Positions 53,753 through 63,887 are shown, numbered from the stretch's first letter. The stretch is DNA of 64,000 nucleotides from Candidatus Obscuribacter sp. (GCA_016718315.1 JADKDV010000001.1:372001-436000), one strand, 5' to 3'. Program-made: numbers and translations. Notes: generated by a model from the sequence alone, not told the origin.

Positions 53753-55237
53753 CTAGCTCAGGTTTTTATCCATCGCCAGTAGCGTATCAAAAGCCACACC
53801 AGAGTCGGTATCGCTCAGTAACATAGGCTGTTCTCTAATTGCTTTTGTGATACCACTTTCGTATTTATCTCTCAGCGATATTGATTTTTCCCGAGCTGCT
53901 TTGGCTTCTGCTTGCTGTCCCATTGCCTCATAAACTTGAGCCAGTTGATTGTGCATGCGGTGGTGATAAGGCAGGAGATCTAGAGCTGTTTTAATTGAGG
54001 TCAGGGCATCTGCTTTATTGTCCTGAGCCAGTTGTATCTGACTGAGCACTGACCAAGCTAAACCTTCTTTTGGTTTAAGCAGAGTGCATTCTTTGGCTAA
54101 CTTAAAGGCGTCCTCTACATTGCTATTTTTTAGGACTAGCAAAGCTCTGTAGGATTTAGCTACAGTGGAAGTACTGATAGCTTGCTCAAGCCTTTGCATA
54201 AATAACTCGGCGCGAACCAGATCATCAGCCTCTAGTGCCAGCAAAAGGCGCGCCAGTAGCATCTGAAATGACTCTGGGTGAAGAGCCTCGACACGGTCAG
54301 CCAGGTCAAGAATAATGGTGTCGAATCTGGTGTCACTAAGAATCACCAGCATTGCTTCCATCCCCAAAAGGGTATGTGCCTTTTGCATAAACAGACTGTA
54401 GGCGGCTTTGTAAGCGAGCTCTGACTCGCCCAGGTACGCGTATGAAATAGCCCGGAAATACAAAATAGTCTCAGCATGTAATTCACCGTCGTGATATTCA
54501 CTAGAGAGACTTAGTACTTCAGCATATTCGGCCTTATTCCAGGCCAGATAACACCTGGCAAAGTGTTGAAAAAACTTCGCCTTAATGCCAGCGCTGAGCC
54601 ATTCTTCCTCTGCTTCTTCTAGCCTGTGCAAGCCAATCTTGCACAGTAATCTCTGTAAGCAGGCGTGCTCTCTATAGCGACCAGCTGATTTGATCTCATT
54701 TAGAGCCGCCAGCGCATCGCTATAGCGCGCCTGACCAATCAGTGCGGCAGTGTAATTGAGATGCCCATGGGCAGCGTGTGGATTTAGCTCAGTGGCTTTG
54801 AGTCCATCCATCTCACTCTTTTTAAAATCCTTGAGCAGATAATAGGCAAAAGCTCTGTTGCTATATCCCAGTGCTTTTTTATCCTCTAGCGCTATAGCTC
54901 TATCAAATAGCTTAATTGCGTCTCGGGGCTCATGCATCTTGAGATAGGCAACACCACAGTTGACCAGCGAAAAATAATTATTTGGCTCCAGATCCAAAGC
55001 AAGATCGCATAACTTGAGTGCAACATCAGGCTGACTATCTTGCAAATAATAGTTAGCCACTAGAGAAATGAGATCAGGCAAAAAGAACATGGCGCAAATG
55101 CCTAGCGCAAGAATATAAACAGACCAAGCCCCAAGCCCCGAAAAAAACATGGCAAAGCTCATTACAAACACAGTGACTGCCATAAGAGTCATGCGCTGTT
55201 GGCGAGGTACACGGTAAACGAGCTTTAGAGTATTCAT
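53753..55237 (-). CDS. Membrane-anchored TPR protein
   Basis: Two hydrophobic segments (VTVFVMSFAMFFSGLG and YILALGICAMFFLPDLI) near the N-terminus anchor the protein. About ten TPRs follow, for example QPDVALKLCDLALDLEP, EPRDAIKLFDRAIAL and KADALTSIKTALDLLP. There is no periplasmic signal cleavage site. Its job, probably protein-protein interaction at the membrane, is not known. Confidence 0.78.
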   Translation of the reverse strand: MNTLKLVYRVPRQQRMTLMAVTVFVMSFAMFFSGLGAWSVYILALGICAMFFLPDLISLVANYYLQDSQPDVALKLCDLALDLEPNNYFSLVNCGVAYLKMHEPRDAIKLFDRAIALEDKKALGYSNRAFAYYLLKDFKKSEMDGLKATELNPHAAHGHLNYTAALIGQARYSDALAALNEIKSAGRYREHACLQRLLCKIGLHRLEEAEEEWLSAGIKAKFFQHFARCYLAWNKAEYAEVLSLSSEYHDGELHAETILYFRAISYAYLGESELAYKAAYSLFMQKAHTLLGMEAMLVILSDTRFDTIILDLADRVEALHPESFQMLLARLLLALEADDLVRAELFMQRLEQAISTSTVAKSYRALLVLKNSNVEDAFKLAKECTLLKPKEGLAWSVLSQIQLAQDNKADALTSIKTALDLLPYHHRMHNQLAQVYEAMGQQAEAKAAREKSISLRDKYESGITKAIREQPMLLSDTDSGVAFDTLLAMDKNLS

Positions 55238-55290
55238 CGGGTTACTTATTGTCTAGAGCATATTATGCCCGATAAAAATAGCAATGGCTC

Positions 55291-55816
55291 TTATTGCGAT
55301 GTCCGGAGTGGATAGGACTGCTCTCTTATGGTCTTACCCCACCAAAACTGCGCTCCCAAACGGCTAAATGAGTCGCTGATGCGGTCAGAGCTACCGCCAT
55401 AGCCAAGCGGGCGCAGATTAAGGTTGTTGTAAGCCCGGTCCCCAATCCAGTTTTGTCTTAGGGTTTGAGCCGTCAAATGCTTGAGAGACTTCCTTGGTTA
55501 TTTGCCGCTCTTTTTTTGTGGCTGGACTAAACCAGCGCCCTGCTTTACCGCTTTCACAATCAGCGGCAGCGCCGTCTGCGCAGGTAATAAATACTGTGGA
55601 GTTAGTTTTGCTAAGCTCATTGCGTAGTGCTGATTGGGCCTGAATGCGCTCGTATAGCCTCTGCTCACTGGGGTCAGCAAGATTGACCAGTTGGCTGTTT
55701 TCAGTTTGTCTGGCAGACGTTTTGTCGGTTCTATCCAGTAGTTCTGCTTCAGCCATGATCTCTCCGTAAATAGCTTTGCCTTGATGATTGCTATTAAACG
55801 GACTGGCTGTTGCCAA
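55291..55816 (-). pseudogene. Small orphan, probably one protein split by a frameshift
   Basis: The first frame (55816 to 55418) ends FDGSNPKTKLDWGPGLQQP. An overlapping frame down to 55291 reads RAYNNLNLRPLGYGGSS and SFSRLGAQFWWGK. Reading the run of four at 55440-55443 as three joins them as KTKLDWDRAYNNLNLRPLG. The polar start (AELLDRTDKTSARQ) resembles other leader-type proteins here. Without a homologue the join is plausible but not proven. It lies next to the trypsin-like protease, in the same direction. Confidence 0.5.
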
Positions 55817-55837
55817 ATTGTAAAATGCCAGCTTTTG

Positions 55838-56776
55838 TTAGCGTGTTTTGCCCACAGCCTTCACTTCCTCTGCCGAATTGAGGACTCTGGCGTTATCGTC
55901 AATAAATTTGTTGATAAGGGCTCTAACGTGCTCGATTCTTGTGGCAAAAGACACTGTAAATTCGCCGGCACCAGTGCTCTTGTCACCGCTGGCACTGCTG
56001 TTTAAACCAGTGGTGAGTATACCTATCGCTTCACCACGACTGTTAAACCATGGCGAGCCGCTATCCCCAGGGGAAGCCACTATTGAGCTCCTCAGCTCTT
56101 TACCGGAGTGAGTATCCAAAGTACCTGGACCGACAACTTGTTGCACTATGCCCAAAGGATGACCGACACTAAATACAGGCATGCCACTAGTCAGGTCATC
56201 ACTGTCAGTGGCAAATTTTACGGCAGTGAGATCTCTAGTCTCTTTTGCATTTGCATCCTCTTTGCCAGCATAAATAATGGCGATATCGTTTTTGCGATCA
56301 GATGCTGCAACATAGCCCTGTATGTCTTGATCAAAGTCATACTTTGCCGATGGTTTGACAATACTTGAGACAAAATCACCTTTATCACCTGCCACATGTT
56401 GATTGGTGACATAAAAGCATTGGCCTCTTTGGCAGGCATAAAACCCAGAGCCGTTACCTTTAGGCGACACTATTTGTACTGCCGAATTTTGCACTTGCGG
56501 ATAGAGACTCTTGAGGTCGAGACCACAGTCATTGGCAATTGGTTTGTTAGCTAATTCGGGCGCCTGGCGACGGGTGCTGCAGCCCATAAGTCCCCAAAAC
56601 GAATAGTACAGCGAGAAGCTCTGCTCTGTTAACTCGGACTTTAGGGTCTTACCAGCTGTACTAAGACGCCCATCGGCACTGTCTTTATCGGACAAAGGCT
56701 GGGCTAGATTGATGTCCCAGGTTGGAATATCTTGGGGCTTGTCGCCATCGCTAGTGGATTTGTCTAAAGCTGCCAT
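55838..56776 (-). CDS. Trypsin-like (S1C) serine protease with polar leader
   Basis: The catalytic triad is His127 (VTNQHVAG), Asp164 (KNDIAII) and Ser239 (SPGDSGSPWF), with the fold signatures of HtrA-like proteases. No PDZ domain follows. The first 55 residues are polar and there is no Sec signal at the N-terminus. A hydrophobic stretch (SLYYSFWGLMGC, about 55-66) ends in a Cys and could be an internal anchor or lipobox. Two disulfide-prone Cys (115, 120) suggest an oxidising location. The small gene downstream may belong with it. Confidence 0.82.
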   Translation of the reverse strand: MAALDKSTSDGDKPQDIPTWDINLAQPLSDKDSADGRLSTAGKTLKSELTEQSFSLYYSFWGLMGCSTRRQAPELANKPIANDCGLDLKSLYPQVQNSAVQIVSPKGNGSGFYACQRGQCFYVTNQHVAGDKGDFVSSIVKPSAKYDFDQDIQGYVAASDRKNDIAIIYAGKEDANAKETRDLTAVKFATDSDDLTSGMPVFSVGHPLGIVQQVVGPGTLDTHSGKELRSSIVASPGDSGSPWFNSRGEAIGILTTGLNSSASGDKSTGAGEFTVSFATRIEHVRALINKFIDDNARVLNSAEEVKAVGKTR

Positions 56777-56905
56777 CAGTTATCGCCCTGATTTAGATCA
56801 CTATGCCGCCAACTAATTGTCACTGACAAAGAGTGACAAAGACGTGATAGCAACCGCCGCCAATCAGCATACAGATGGATTTAGCAACAAGTGCAAGCAA
56901 AAGTC

Positions 56906-57790
56906 CTAGCAGACTTCTCCAGCCTGGGATTTTTCTTGTCCAACTTGTTTAGACAGACTTTGCTCTTCGTCTTTAGGCAATAAAAAAGACTCAGAAGCAT
57001 TGGGGAAGTTGCCTGATTTGACGTCTCTGGCGTAGCCTGCAATAGCTTCTTCGCAAACTTGAGACAGGTCGGCGTAACGTCTGACAAAGCGCGGCACAAA
57101 ATCAGTAAATTTACCAAGCATGTCGTCAGTAACAAGGATTTGACCGTCGCATACATTGCCAGCACCAATGCCGATACTGGGTATGGTCAATTTTTCGGTG
57201 ACAAGCTTAGCCACTGCCGTTGGTACCATTTCTAATACTACCGAAAAGCATCCAGCCATCTCTAAAGCACGTGCATCATCGATGAGCTTTATAGCCTCGT
57301 CAGCGGAGCGCCCCTGTACTCTGGCTCCGCCAAGACCGTGGATGGCTTGTGGAGTGTAGCCCAAGTGACCCATAACCGGGATGCCCATGCCTGTGAGACG
57401 CTCAATGATTTCTAGATTAAGCCTGGTGGCGCCTTCCAGTTTGACAGCGTGTGCTTGAGCTTCTTTGACAAAGCGACCAGCATTGGTAATAGCCTGGGTG
57501 ACGTCTACCTGATAGCTCATAAAAGGCAAGTCGGCCACCACCATGGCAGTCGATACTCCACGAGTAACCGCCCTTGTGTGATGCAACATCTCTTCCATGG
57601 TGACAGCATGAGTGGTGCGGTGCCCGAGGGCGACCATGGCGAGGCTGTCGCCTACCAGGATGAGATCGACTCCCGCTCTGTCCAAAATCTTGGCCATGGA
57701 GTAGTCGTAGGCAGTCAGGCAGACGATCTTGCGACCATCCCGCTTGTACTTTTGCAGGGTTAGGGTTGATATTGCTTTTGTCATTGCCAA
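56906..57790 (-). CDS. panB: 3-methyl-2-oxobutanoate hydroxymethyltransferase
   Basis: The PanB TIM barrel is identified by KIVCLTAYDYSMAKILD, VGDSLAMVALG, MGHLGYTPQ and the GIGAGNVCDGQILVTDD segment. The enzyme adds a hydroxymethyl group from methylene-tetrahydrofolate to ketoisovalerate in pantothenate and CoA synthesis. The C-terminal 30 residues are a polar tail. It is read in the same direction as the TPR gene upstream. Confidence 0.95.
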   Translation of the reverse strand: MAMTKAISTLTLQKYKRDGRKIVCLTAYDYSMAKILDRAGVDLILVGDSLAMVALGHRTTHAVTMEEMLHHTRAVTRGVSTAMVVADLPFMSYQVDVTQAITNAGRFVKEAQAHAVKLEGATRLNLEIIERLTGMGIPVMGHLGYTPQAIHGLGGARVQGRSADEAIKLIDDARALEMAGCFSVVLEMVPTAVAKLVTEKLTIPSIGIGAGNVCDGQILVTDDMLGKFTDFVPRFVRRYADLSQVCEEAIAGYARDVKSGNFPNASESFLLPKDEEQSLSKQVGQEKSQAGEVC

Positions 57791-57812
57791 ATTCTATCAG
57801 CTAGAGCAATAT

Positions 57813-59255
57813 TTACCTGGACTTAGAGCGAGCGGCTTCTCTTGCCAGATTTTGCTGGAGACTGACAATGTGCTTGGGATCATAGGGATATTTGCCCGCT
57901 AGCTCGTGAAATCTGCGGTACCACTGACCGGCATCATTGCCCATATGGAGCTTCTCTAAAAGATAAGCCATATTGTAATAAAGTCCGTCATATTTGGGTC
58001 TCAAGTCAAGAGCCGCCTGATATTTGGCAGCAGCTCCCTGCAAATCACCCTCCGCTTCCAGTAAGGCGCCATAATTTTGCCAGGCGATAAATGACTTGGG
58101 ATCAAGCTCGGTAGCTTTGGCAAAAGCTTGTTTGGCCGTATCAAGTGAGCCTTGCTCAGTGTCGTGGATACCTGCTGATATCAGTGCTCTAATCTCTTCC
58201 GGGTCGACATCCTTTTTGCTACGCGAGCCGCTATTTTTGGACATCCGTGAGACTTCCTGGATGTGCTTTAAAGTCTCTTTGTTGTTTGCAATCAAAGTAG
58301 AGACATCTCTCCAGGCAGCCAGGGAGGTCTCGTAATCTTCAGTCAGTTCTGACGCTTTGGCCTCGAGCTGCTTAAGCTTGATGCGGTCAACTATTGGATA
58401 TTTCTTGCCTTCGTTATAGGTGGGACTGACCCTTTGTGCTTCTTTGACTTCAAAGAGGGCACGGTTAGGATCGCCGCGCAAATAGCGCAAACGGGCAAGC
58501 TCATAATGAGCCGCTGAGAGCTGAGGGTCACGGATGAGAGCTTTGCGAAACTCGGCTTCACCCTCATCGAGATCACCGTCAGCACAGTAAATATTGCCTA
58601 GATGATAGTGAATCATTGGATTATTTGGGATCAGTTGAGCGGCTGCTAATAGCTTATCCAGACATTCTGAGATATCGCCGCCGTCTCCGCGTTCGAATTT
58701 TTGATAGATTGCCAGTCCCAGATCTCTTTGTGCTTCAAAGTAGCGGGGATTGAGATGTGTGGCAGTCTTAAACTCTGTGATTGCCGCATCGAGATCGCCC
58801 TTTTGCTGATAGCAAAGAGCCAGGTTGTAGTGCGCTGGTGCATAGCTGGACTTGATCTTGATGCATTCTTGGAATTCTTTGATGGCATTATCCAGGTCAT
58901 TGATCTTTTTGAGCATAATGCCGTAGTTGTTGCGGCATTCGATAAAGTGATAGTCAAGCTGCAAAGCGGACCTGAACTGCAATTTGGCATTGTAACTATC
59001 GTCCATTTCGCAATAGGCAAGTGCCATCAAATGGACGATATTTTTGTTGAAATGGTCCAGTGGCAAAGCCTGCTTGCACAAAGACACACAGCTAGCATAA
59101 TCGGCAGCGTTAAATGCTTGCACAGCTCTTTGCAAAAGGACATTGCCCTTAGCAGCTGATTCGGCAAAGCCAGGAGGCGCGGACAGGGCCGGGCTACTGC
59201 CAATGAGGAGCAAATTGAGCGCTGATACTAGACAAAATGACTTTTTAAAAGACAT
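57813..59255 (-). CDS. Exported TPR protein
   Basis: A signal peptide (FCLVSALNLLLIGSSPALSA) starts this 480-residue protein. TPRs fill most of the rest: AADYASCVSLCKQALPL, INDLDNAIKEFQECIKI, KGDLDAAITEFKTATHL, DGDLDEGEAEFRKALI and EGDLQGAAAKYQAALDL. The central 60 residues (KNSGSRSKKDVDPEE) are polar linker. It is one of five TPR-containing proteins in the window. Confidence 0.82.
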   Translation of the reverse strand: MSFKKSFCLVSALNLLLIGSSPALSAPPGFAESAAKGNVLLQRAVQAFNAADYASCVSLCKQALPLDHFNKNIVHLMALAYCEMDDSYNAKLQFRSALQLDYHFIECRNNYGIMLKKINDLDNAIKEFQECIKIKSSYAPAHYNLALCYQQKGDLDAAITEFKTATHLNPRYFEAQRDLGLAIYQKFERGDGGDISECLDKLLAAAQLIPNNPMIHYHLGNIYCADGDLDEGEAEFRKALIRDPQLSAAHYELARLRYLRGDPNRALFEVKEAQRVSPTYNEGKKYPIVDRIKLKQLEAKASELTEDYETSLAAWRDVSTLIANNKETLKHIQEVSRMSKNSGSRSKKDVDPEEIRALISAGIHDTEQGSLDTAKQAFAKATELDPKSFIAWQNYGALLEAEGDLQGAAAKYQAALDLRPKYDGLYYNMAYLLEKLHMGNDAGQWYRRFHELAGKYPYDPKHIVSLQQNLAREAARSKSR

Positions 59256-59324
59256 ACAGATCTCATAGCATTGACTGCTTCATGATAGCAAATCAATCTT
59301 TAAGCTGCTCTCGATATTGGAGTG

Positions 59325-62300
59325 TTATTGACCCAATACTTGCTGAGCTGCCTTTTGATCAGCCACGATTTGAGAAATGGTGGTGTCTTTGTTTTTGAGC
59401 CAGGCGGCGGTGGGTTGGCTTCTGGCACGGTCAAGTGCTGTACCGGGAGCTGTTTGGACTTTGTTGACTTCCTTGCCCTGGTCCATCATCAACTGCATCT
59501 CATGGGTGAAGGCCGCAGCAGACAAATAACCAGTTCTTGCAGCAATGGCTTCTCTAATTTGTTCGTTGGCACCAAGTACACGACTGGTGATGTGACGAGC
59601 GTCTTCGCCGAGGATACGACCGCTTTGCAAAAGTGAACGGGGTGATGTCAGTTTAAGAGCCTGGATGGAGGTGGTGCGTAGTGGGGTGATGTGAGGGTCA
59701 TTGGCATGATACTGGGATCTTAGATAGTCAGACATGCGGTTGACTTCGGCATTAGCTTTGGTGGCATCCATGCCCTGTGATACCAGTTTGAGAGCAGCTG
59801 GCATACCGGAGCCAAAGACCTGGTTAATTGTGTACTGACTTGTATCAAAGGGGATTTCGCTTGGTTTGCGACCTTTGACAATAGCATCAGCCATTAGTGA
59901 AGCCAGTGCTTCCATTTTTGCCATGTGGCTGGGTAGATCTGGCAGTACATCACCAAAAGTCTTGCCTTGCAAGGCTGGCAGTGGTGTATTCATCTGTGCC
60001 CGGATAAGCTCGGGCACAACGGCTTCTAACTCCTGTCTGGGGATGACGATACGTTCGGCTGGTGTCTGTATGTTGCCAAATACGTAGTCACCAGGATTGG
60101 AGGCTTCTTTGGCATAACGGTCAAGAGCATCGGCCTGCTCGAGTACATGCTTATCACCATTGGCTCTAGCACGCATAGTCTCAGCTACGATTTTTGGTCT
60201 GATAGCGTCAAAAGCATGCACTTCAAAGCCCAGTGGATTTTCTACAGGATCGACAAACTCTTTGCCATAAACGTTACGGGTTTCAAGTTTGCCACCCTTA
60301 CGCAATGACTGCAAAAGTATACCGAGTGCACCGCCACCATTGTGACCGGTCCAGGCTGCACCCCAGATGTCGGCAGTGTTTTCGTCGGCTTGTGCCTTAA
60401 AGATATTTTCGTAGAGGTCAGCTTTGGTCATTTCGCCATGACCTGGCACTGTCACTTTTTCTGCTCCGATTTTGCCAGTCTCAGTACCATAGAGTTTTTT
60501 CTCAAGGGCAATCAAGCCGTTTTTGACAGCGTCTTTGATCACCTGTTCACGGATAGATTCGTCAAACTTGAGGATACCACCGTACTGGTCGTGTCCGATT
60601 TCGTGACCATAAATGCCGCTACTAGTGGTGCTGCGAGTGCCGACCATGTTGCGTGGATAGAGGACGTGGTCGAGAGGCCAGACGCCATCGATTTGACGCA
60701 TGGTGTGAGGTCCGGAGCCGCCATCAGCGCTGATGCTAAAAAGTGGCGGGTTTTTGGAGCGCAACACGCTATCGGGATCAATACCGGCTTTTTTCATGTT
60801 GGCCACGAGCGATGAGTGGATTTCTCTACCAAAGAGATTAAACTCATGGCTATAGCTATTGACGTCAGATAGACCCATACCAATGTGCTGGTTGGTGGCT
60901 TGCCAGGCGCGGCTAAAGAGTGGATAGACTTGCTGCAAGTGCTCAGGCTTGGTGATTGATTGGCTAATTTGCACCATGGCGTTGCGGATGGTGAGGTAGC
61001 CAGGATCTAGAGGCTTGTAACTGGGGATGGTGGCAGCATGCACTGGACCAATCATCTGACCAAGAGCATCCTCAATCTGGACAGCATCATCGGTCCATTT
61101 GGCCATATCTTGCTTGTTCATCTCGGCCATCTTACCGAGAGTCACTACGTTAAGCTCACGCTCAGCGGCTGTCACATAAGTGGCATTGAGACCAGCGGGT
61201 GGTTTTACCTCGGGGATGGCATCGCCAGGTATTTTGGCTGCATCACCGGGATGGGGACCATCGCCTTTAGGAGTATTACCGCCATTGCCAGGCACTTCAT
61301 CAGGTTTGCCCTTGAAGTGATCCTCTGGTCCAATGATTGATTTGGGCTCGCCAGCCGAGACTCTACCTGCTTGTCTTGCCAACATCGCTTCCGCTTCGAC
61401 AGAGGAAACTTTGCGCGGATCAAGCCCCATCTGGAGCAAGTCCATTGTCTGTGAAAAACCGTGGGATTTGCCATCAGCACCAGCTACGCCATTTAAATAC
61501 ATCTCAACAGACTTGTAGTCGGCAGCATGTTTTGCTTGCGCTTCCACAATCTGTTTCATTGCTTCTGGAGTGATATGAATTTCTGGCGGTTTGGGAGCTA
61601 ATTTCTGGCTTACTTCTGTGGTCCACTTATCGATTGGTCTAGTCACTGCATTAAGGGAACGACCAATGAGATGTTCGTCCGAGCTAAATATATCCACCTT
61701 TTTGTTTTCAAAGGCGGCATAGCGAGCAGATCCCATGGTGGATTCCAGGACACGACCGGTGAGCTTTTCGGCTTTGAGACCGACTACGCTGCCAGCTGCT
61801 GCGTCCCAGGCAAACATACCAAGCCCGTTGCCCAACTTTGTAGCAGCGCTATCGAGCTGCTCATTGGTGGTTGCTGCCTTGGCTTCGCCGACTGATTCCC
61901 AGAGTGGTTTGACCACATCTTTGACCATAGCGCCAATCATCACTGTACCGACTATGGCCTTGCCCACTCCTGTCTTGGGCAAAAGAGTCTTCATAGCGAC
62001 CCCTATGGAGGCTGCTACGCCCAGTTTGATACCTGCCTCTGGTAGATTGTTAGCGTCGTGCACAATGGCGTTTTTAATGCCTTCTGGGGTCCTCAGGACA
62101 CCAGAACTCAGCACACCTGCTACACGCTCCATAGAAGACCCAGGAGCGATGCGTGCGGCGGTTTGTACAGGTCCTGCTACGACACTGTCGGCAGCTGCCA
62201 CTCTCACCAGCGAGTCATTGATTCTTGGCAGTTCACTGCCTTTAGAAGAAGTAAGTAAAGCCGCCTGGCTTTCTTGGGAGAGTTTAGCCTGGGCAGCTTT

Positions 62301-62393
62301 GGCTGCATCGTCGGCTTGCTCATGTCCAGTGGATTTATCTGTTTGACCTTTTAGTTTGTCATCACTTTCCGTAGCCAGTTTGCGGTCAGTCAT
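59325..62393 (-). CDS. Giant metalloprotease-like protein with HExxH...ExxxD motif
   Basis: The zinc motif HEIGH is near residues 596-600 (GIYGHEIGHDQYGG). A possible third ligand is Glu at about 670 in DENTADIWG, giving HExxH...ExxxD, the gluzincin pattern. The first 60 residues are polar (MTDRKLATESDDKLKG) with no signal. Residues 120-220 include Gly/Ala-rich hydrophobic stretches (LGVAASIGVAMKTLL, AIVGTVMIGAMV) like those in the double-GGDEF protein. The middle is Pro/Gly-rich. The C-terminal third is helical. The start has GGAG upstream. Substrate unknown; toxin-like or self-processing roles are speculation. Confidence 0.7.
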   Translation of the reverse strand: MTDRKLATESDDKLKGQTDKSTGHEQADDAAKAAQAKLSQESQAALLTSSKGSELPRINDSLVRVAAADSVVAGPVQTAARIAPGSSMERVAGVLSSGVLRTPEGIKNAIVHDANNLPEAGIKLGVAASIGVAMKTLLPKTGVGKAIVGTVMIGAMVKDVVKPLWESVGEAKAATTNEQLDSAATKLGNGLGMFAWDAAAGSVVGLKAEKLTGRVLESTMGSARYAAFENKKVDIFSSDEHLIGRSLNAVTRPIDKWTTEVSQKLAPKPPEIHITPEAMKQIVEAQAKHAADYKSVEMYLNGVAGADGKSHGFSQTMDLLQMGLDPRKVSSVEAEAMLARQAGRVSAGEPKSIIGPEDHFKGKPDEVPGNGGNTPKGDGPHPGDAAKIPGDAIPEVKPPAGLNATYVTAAERELNVVTLGKMAEMNKQDMAKWTDDAVQIEDALGQMIGPVHAATIPSYKPLDPGYLTIRNAMVQISQSITKPEHLQQVYPLFSRAWQATNQHIGMGLSDVNSYSHEFNLFGREIHSSLVANMKKAGIDPDSVLRSKNPPLFSISADGGSGPHTMRQIDGVWPLDHVLYPRNMVGTRSTTSSGIYGHEIGHDQYGGILKFDESIREQVIKDAVKNGLIALEKKLYGTETGKIGAEKVTVPGHGEMTKADLYENIFKAQADENTADIWGAAWTGHNGGGALGILLQSLRKGGKLETRNVYGKEFVDPVENPLGFEVHAFDAIRPKIVAETMRARANGDKHVLEQADALDRYAKEASNPGDYVFGNIQTPAERIVIPRQELEAVVPELIRAQMNTPLPALQGKTFGDVLPDLPSHMAKMEALASLMADAIVKGRKPSEIPFDTSQYTINQVFGSGMPAALKLVSQGMDATKANAEVNRMSDYLRSQYHANDPHITPLRTTSIQALKLTSPRSLLQSGRILGEDARHITSRVLGANEQIREAIAARTGYLSAAAFTHEMQLMMDQGKEVNKVQTAPGTALDRARSQPTAAWLKNKDTTISQIVADQKAAQQVLGQ

Positions 62394-62748
62394 TACTTGT
62401 TCTCCAGATTCCTATTTGCACTTTACGTGCCCCCTGCCTGGTCGCTACGTCGGTTCCACACCCCTGGGTGTGTAGCTAGCGTGACGCCCGCAGGTTATGT
62501 AAGGAGATTAATGGAGAATTAACTTCATGTCACTAATGCTAAACCTCTCAAAGTTCGTATAAACCCCACTGATAGTTTTGGTTTTGCTCACCAAACGGTG
62601 AGAAATAATATTAGCTGGCTATCACAAAGCGAAATTGTCACGTTATTTGCATTATTGAAGTCTTATGGTGGCTCGATTGCCCAGGCTTTAAATTAGAGTG
62701 GAGTCGTCAGGACTATTTATAAGTAAAAGAGAGGGGACAAATCCAAAG
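62394..62748. other. Intergenic region between the giant protein and fabG
   Basis: No gene is seen. A near-palindrome CACACCC-CT-GGGTGTG lies at 62457-62472, about 65 bases upstream of the giant gene's start codon, a possible operator. The rest is AT-rich near fabG. Confidence 0.45.
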
Positions 62749-63489
62749 ATGAGCATCCTAGAAGGCCAGGTAGCAGTTGTAACCGGCTCCGGACGTGGGA
62801 TTGGTAAGGCAATTGCTCAGGTGCTGTCTAAGGCAGGCGCCAAAGTCGTAATCAGCGACATAAATGAAGAGCTTTGCAATCAGACCACTAAAGAATTTGA
62901 AGCAGCAGGCAGCGAAGCAATAGCTGTACCCTGCAATGTCACTCAGTCAGATAGCATCGCCAAAATGGTGGAAGCTGTGATGGCTAAATGGGGTCGCATT
63001 GACATCCTCGTCAATAATGCCGGCATTACTCGCGACAACTTATTTATGCGGATGAGTGAAGCTGAATGGCAAGCAGTTATAGATACAAATTTGACTTCAG
63101 CTTTTAAGGTCACTCAACCAGTACTAAAGATTATGTCTAAGCAACGCAGCGGACGCATAGTCAACATAGCCAGTACGACAGGTGTCCATGGCAACTTCGG
63201 ACAAATCAACTATGCCGCTGCTAAAGCTGGTCTGATTGGTTTTACCAAGACTGTGGCTCTTGAATACGCCAGCCGTAACATCACGTCTAACGCAGTAGCC
63301 CCAGGCTTTATTGATACAGATATGACAAAAGCGCTTGGTGAGGAAATTATAAACAAGTACCTTGAGCGCATCCCGCTCAAGCGCATGGGCACACCCGATG
63401 ATATCGCCCAGGCTGTTCTTTTCTTTGCTGGACCAGCTGCCTACGTGACTGGCCAAGTGATTGAAGTAAACGGCGGACTTTATACATAA
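62749..63489 (+). CDS. fabG: 3-oxoacyl-[ACP] reductase
   Basis: The SDR motif TGSGRGIG binds NADPH, NNAG is present, and the catalytic YxxxK is Tyr155-Lys159 (NYAAAKAG). The C-terminus VTGQVIEVNGGLYT is typical of FabG. The enzyme reduces 3-oxoacyl-ACP in fatty acid elongation. The ATG at 62749 gives the standard 246 residues; an in-frame start 17 codons upstream is not needed. acpP and fabF follow, so the three form a fatty acid cluster. Confidence 0.95.
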   Translation: MSILEGQVAVVTGSGRGIGKAIAQVLSKAGAKVVISDINEELCNQTTKEFEAAGSEAIAVPCNVTQSDSIAKMVEAVMAKWGRIDILVNNAGITRDNLFMRMSEAEWQAVIDTNLTSAFKVTQPVLKIMSKQRSGRIVNIASTTGVHGNFGQINYAAAKAGLIGFTKTVALEYASRNITSNAVAPGFIDTDMTKALGEEIINKYLERIPLKRMGTPDDIAQAVLFFAGPAAYVTGQVIEVNGGLYT

Positions 63490-63588
63490 ATCGGGCGAGT
63501 AGTTACACTAACGTGTTATTCTAATTGCCCCTGGCGCGATTGCGTCCAGCAGAGTTTCACGTGGTTATTCAGAGGGAGTTAAACACTC

Positions 63589-63828
63589 ATGGAAGAGAAG
63601 GAAGCCTTCGAAAGAGTCAAGAAGGTGGCCGTGGCCCAGCTTAACGTCAACGGCGACGAAGTAACGATGGAAGCAAGCTTTACCAAAGATCTTGGTGCAG
63701 ATTCTCTCGATACAGTCGAACTCGTTATGGCTCTTGAAGAAGAGTTTGGAATGGAAATTCCAGATGAGGACGCTGAGAAGATAACCACCGTCGGCGAAGC
63801 AGTTAAATACATTGCATCGCATCTCTAA
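63589..63828 (+). CDS. acpP: Acyl carrier protein
   Basis: The 79-residue acidic protein carries the phosphopantetheine Ser39 in GADSLDTVELVMALEEEF. It is the carrier for growing acyl chains, modified by holo-ACP synthase. It lies 99 bases after fabG and 93 before fabF. Confidence 0.97.
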   Translation: MEEKEAFERVKKVAVAQLNVNGDEVTMEASFTKDLGADSLDTVELVMALEEEFGMEIPDEDAEKITTVGEAVKYIASHL

Positions 63829-63863
63829 AAAGAAAGTTGCTAAGCAATTGTTGTAGTCAGAGT

Positions 63864-63887
63864 GGGCCGCCCTTAGGGTGTCGGCCC
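63864..63887 (+). terminator. GC-rich hairpin between acpP and fabF
   Basis: GGGCCG and CGGCCC pair around a 12-base loop containing a second short repeat (CCCTTAGGG). A T-rich stretch (TTCTGATGGTTTTAAT) follows. It may attenuate transcription into fabF; the tail is not a clean T-run. Confidence 0.35.
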
